A DNA stretch of 34,165 nt from positions 1-34,165 of the forward strand of contig JAJZNC010000037.1 of assembly GCA_021848045.1 (NCBI GenBank). Direction: 5' to 3'. The notes under the pieces were generated by a model. The model did not search any database, was not told the origin of the DNA, and saw only the letters and a list, made by a program, of their open reading frames with translations. The DNA comes from an archaeon (GTDB lineage: Archaea; Thermoproteota; Nitrososphaeria; Nitrososphaerales; Gagatemarchaeaceae). The position numbers and the translations under genes are program-made. This document shows, piece after piece, positions 32,453 through 34,165 of the stretch (position 1 is its first letter; each line of letters opens with the position of its first letter).

Positions 32453-33883
32453 ATGACAAACACCGAAGCAACGGTAGAAAGGAGGTGGAGCGCCCCTAGC
32501 GTAGAGCACGACAGGGGAGACATATTCTCCACGACCCCCGACAAGGTTGACGTCGACAGGAACGTACTGGCGACCTTCTTCATCACTTGCGACCCCAGGG
32601 TCACGATCGACCAGGCGGGGGTCATCATCGCCGCCGAGCAGTCCGTCGGGACATTCACCGACGTCTCGACAGCGACCGAGCTCTCGACCAAGACCGCGGC
32701 CAAGCTATACTCGTGGAAGTACGAAGACCCCTCCGGCTCGATGAAGCACTCCGGGTGGGTCAAGGTCGCCTTCCCGACTTACCTTCTCGACATGGACAAC
32801 AGGGGCATCCCCGACCTGTTCACGTTCGTGACCGGCAACTGGATGGGTTTCACCCCTATCCCCAACTGCAAATGGATCGATTTCACCCTCCCCAAGAGCG
32901 TCCTGAAGCTCTTCAAGGGTCCGAAGTTCGGAGTCGAGGGCCTCAGGGAGATCGTCGGCACCAAGAAGAGCAGGCGACCCCACGTCGGACTGACGATCAA
33001 GCCCAAGATGGGCGTGACCGACGCGGGAGCCGCCCAGCAGTTCTACGAGGGGGCTCTCGGAGGCGTCGACACGTTCAAGGACGACGAGACCTACTTCAAC
33101 CAGTGGTGCTCGCCCCTCCTCGACCGCGTCTCCAAGGTGTACGAGGCGCTCGACAAGGCCAAGTCCGAGGGGGCGCACCCTGAAGGCGACTACATGTACG
33201 CCCCGCAGGTTACGGTGGACTCGGAAAAGTCCCTCGAGGTCGCGGACAAGATGATCGCCCACGGCGCAAGGGGGCTCATGCTCAACATCATGGCTACCTG
33301 GTACCCGGCGCTCAGGGCCCTCGCCGAGGACCCCAGCATCAACGTCCCCATCCACCTCCACAGGGCGTCCCACGCGTCTGTGACCCGCCACCCGAGGCAC
33401 GGCATCAGCTTCAAGGTCATCGCAGGGCTCGGCAGGATAGCCGGCGGCGACATGATCCACGTCGGGACGGCCAGGGGGAAGCTCGGCGACGCGATAAAGT
33501 TCGTCGAGATCCCCGAGGTGATCGACGAGATACAGAGGCCGATGGACCACATCGCCCCGATGATGGGCATCTCGTCAGGAGGCCTCACGGCGCAGAACTA
33601 CCACTACTCGCTCGACCTGATGGGCCTGGACATCCAGCTCCAGAACGGAGGAGCGGTGCACGGGCACCCGTGGGGGACCAAGGGCGGGGCGACGGCTGCA
33701 AGGCAGGCCGTCGAGGCGTACATGAAGAAGATCCCGGTCGACGAGTACGCAAAGACCCACCCCGAGCTGGGAGCCTCACTCCAGTTCTTCGGGCAAAAGT
33801 ACGCGGTAGCCTCCGCGATGGCCGCCGTCCCCGAGCTCGGGAAGAGCGAGAGCGACTATAGGAAGATGTTCCGCTCGGAGTAA
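32453..33883 (+). CDS. rbcL: Ribulose-bisphosphate carboxylase large subunit, form III-like
   Basis: 476 residues. Active-site positions are all present by alignment to plant numbering: E62 (E60), N129 (N123), K183 and K185 in TIKPKMG (K175, K177), K209-D211-E212 in FKDDE (carbamate site), H303-R304 (H294, R295), H336 (H327), loop-6 K343 in GTARGKLG (K334), S375 in SSGG (S379), and GGAVHGHPWG for phosphate. It is therefore a likely active carboxylase rather than a form IV protein. The N terminus is extended compared with typical archaeal form III (~430-445 residues), and the metal-site neighbourhood (DTFKDDETYFNQW) is divergent. A small Cys-rich gene follows after 12 bp. Confidence 0.92.
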   Translation: MTNTEATVERRWSAPSVEHDRGDIFSTTPDKVDVDRNVLATFFITCDPRVTIDQAGVIIAAEQSVGTFTDVSTATELSTKTAAKLYSWKYEDPSGSMKHSGWVKVAFPTYLLDMDNRGIPDLFTFVTGNWMGFTPIPNCKWIDFTLPKSVLKLFKGPKFGVEGLREIVGTKKSRRPHVGLTIKPKMGVTDAGAAQQFYEGALGGVDTFKDDETYFNQWCSPLLDRVSKVYEALDKAKSEGAHPEGDYMYAPQVTVDSEKSLEVADKMIAHGARGLMLNIMATWYPALRALAEDPSINVPIHLHRASHASVTRHPRHGISFKVIAGLGRIAGGDMIHVGTARGKLGDAIKFVEIPEVIDEIQRPMDHIAPMMGISSGGLTAQNYHYSLDLMGLDIQLQNGGAVHGHPWGTKGGATAARQAVEAYMKKIPVDEYAKTHPELGASLQFFGQKYAVASAMAAVPELGKSESDYRKMFRSE

Positions 33884-33895
33884 GAGGCGATAGAA

Positions 33896-34066
33896 ATGAA
33901 GAACCACACAAAGGGAGACGTCTACTGCAGCTGCGGCGGATGCAAGCACAGCAACTCGCTCCAGTGCGCGGACTATGGCTGCACCTGCTGCCTCGGCGGG
34001 ATGTCAGGGAAGCCCTACGAGCTGCACTACCTAAAGCCCGCGGGCACCCCGGCTACAAACTTCTGA
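33896..34066 (+). CDS. Small cysteine-rich protein (56 aa) downstream of RuBisCO
   Basis: The frame starts at ATG 33896, 12 nt after the RuBisCO stop, with a GAGG ribosome site about 8 nt upstream. It encodes 56 residues. Seven cysteines fall in YCSCGGCKHSNSLQC and GCTCCLGG (positions 11, 13, 16, 24, 29, 31, 32), spaced like a Zn or Fe-S site. The C-terminal part (KPYELHYLKPAGTPATNF) is not Cys-rich. Codon use resembles its neighbours. No family is recognised. Position suggests co-transcription and a possible role in RuBisCO folding, metal handling or regulation, which is inference. Confidence 0.75.
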   Translation: MKNHTKGDVYCSCGGCKHSNSLQCADYGCTCCLGGMSGKPYELHYLKPAGTPATNF

Positions 34067-34091
34067 ACTCAGGCCCCACAAGGGCCCCCTC

Positions 34092-34102
34092 TCCATTTTA
34101 TC
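34092..34102 (+). terminator. T-rich terminator after the RuBisCO transcript
   Basis: TCCATTTTATC lies 26 nt after the stop of the Cys-rich ORF and is the first T-rich stretch downstream, as expected for archaeal termination. Confidence 0.4.
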
Positions 34103-34106
34103 AAGG

Positions 34107-34145
34107 CTCAGCGTGAGCTGAGAGCAGTAACCGGCCTCTCGCCGG
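34107..34145. other. Two consecutive hairpins near the right edge
   Basis: CTCAGC-GTGA-GCTGAG (34107-34122) forms a stem capped by a GNRA-type tetraloop, and CCGGC-CTCTC-GCCGG (34131-34145) forms a second stem. The arrangement could be part of a structured RNA that continues beyond the window, or 3' sequence of a gene entering from the right. I could not match it to a known RNA. Confidence 0.3.
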
Positions 34146-34165
34146 ACATGACCGGCCCCCGACAG

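Noticed and set aside
32453-33883. RuBisCO-like protein (form IV) without carboxylase activity
   Set aside because: All residues needed for carbamylation, metal and bisphosphate binding, including the loop-6 Lys, are present.
1-34165. CRISPR arrays, insertion sequences or prophage genes
   Set aside because: No regularly spaced repeats, transposase motifs or terminal inverted repeats were seen anywhere in the window.

Overview
The window looks like a GC-rich archaeal chromosome segment, most likely from the TACK/Thaumarchaeota-related part of the tree. Support comes from archaeal TATA boxes 20-35 nt upstream of near-leaderless starts, ether-lipid genes (polyprenyl diphosphate synthase, geranylgeranyl reductase), an ESCRT-III/CdvB division protein, a complex I module in archaeal order without NuoEFG, a TrmB-type regulator, a form III-like RuBisCO and an intron-bearing tRNA. 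No rRNA or ammonia-oxidation gene is present, so the lineage cannot be fixed from this window.

Layout. 1-525: a VapBC-like pair, with a PIN-domain gene running off the left edge and an AbrB-type antitoxin interrupted by an in-frame TGA. 564-665: tRNA-Glu(UUC) with an apparent 25-nt D-arm intron and encoded CCA. 710-2520: an unknown gene and a polyprenyl synthase. 2527-13994 (minus): nuoH-I-J-K-M'-L-M-N, the membrane arm of complex I, with two NuoM-like pumps. NuoI is interrupted by two related inteins placed at ligand cysteines of its second [4Fe-4S] motif and only six residues apart. 14115-17258: a DUF885-like metallopeptidase and a geranylgeranyl reductase, facing a TrmB-like regulator across a shared promoter region. 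17996-22642: DedA protein, CdvB, an orphan small ORF, a double winged-helix regulator coupled to a small membrane protein, and a secreted phosphoesterase. 22647-27882: a DnaK with an altered phosphate-2 motif, a LutC/LutB-type lactate-oxidation pair, and an unassigned helical protein. 27993-34066: a carbon module. A five-gene minus-strand operon (HldE-like PfkB kinase, transketolase N half, ribulose-phosphate 3-epimerase, transketolase C half, transaldolase) diverges from RuBisCO, which is followed by a previously unlisted 56-aa cysteine-rich ORF.

How it may fit together. The complex I arm would conserve energy from a low-potential donor; lactate oxidation by LutBC is one possible electron source. 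The pentose-phosphate enzymes next to RuBisCO contain most of the sugar rearrangements needed to regenerate ribulose phosphate, and the PfkB kinase is the obvious candidate for the missing phosphorylation step. This is inference: the kinase belongs to the heptose-kinase branch and has an altered catalytic motif. The two strongest leads are the double-intein NuoI and the RuBisCO / pentose-phosphate / unassigned-kinase / Cys-rich-protein cluster.
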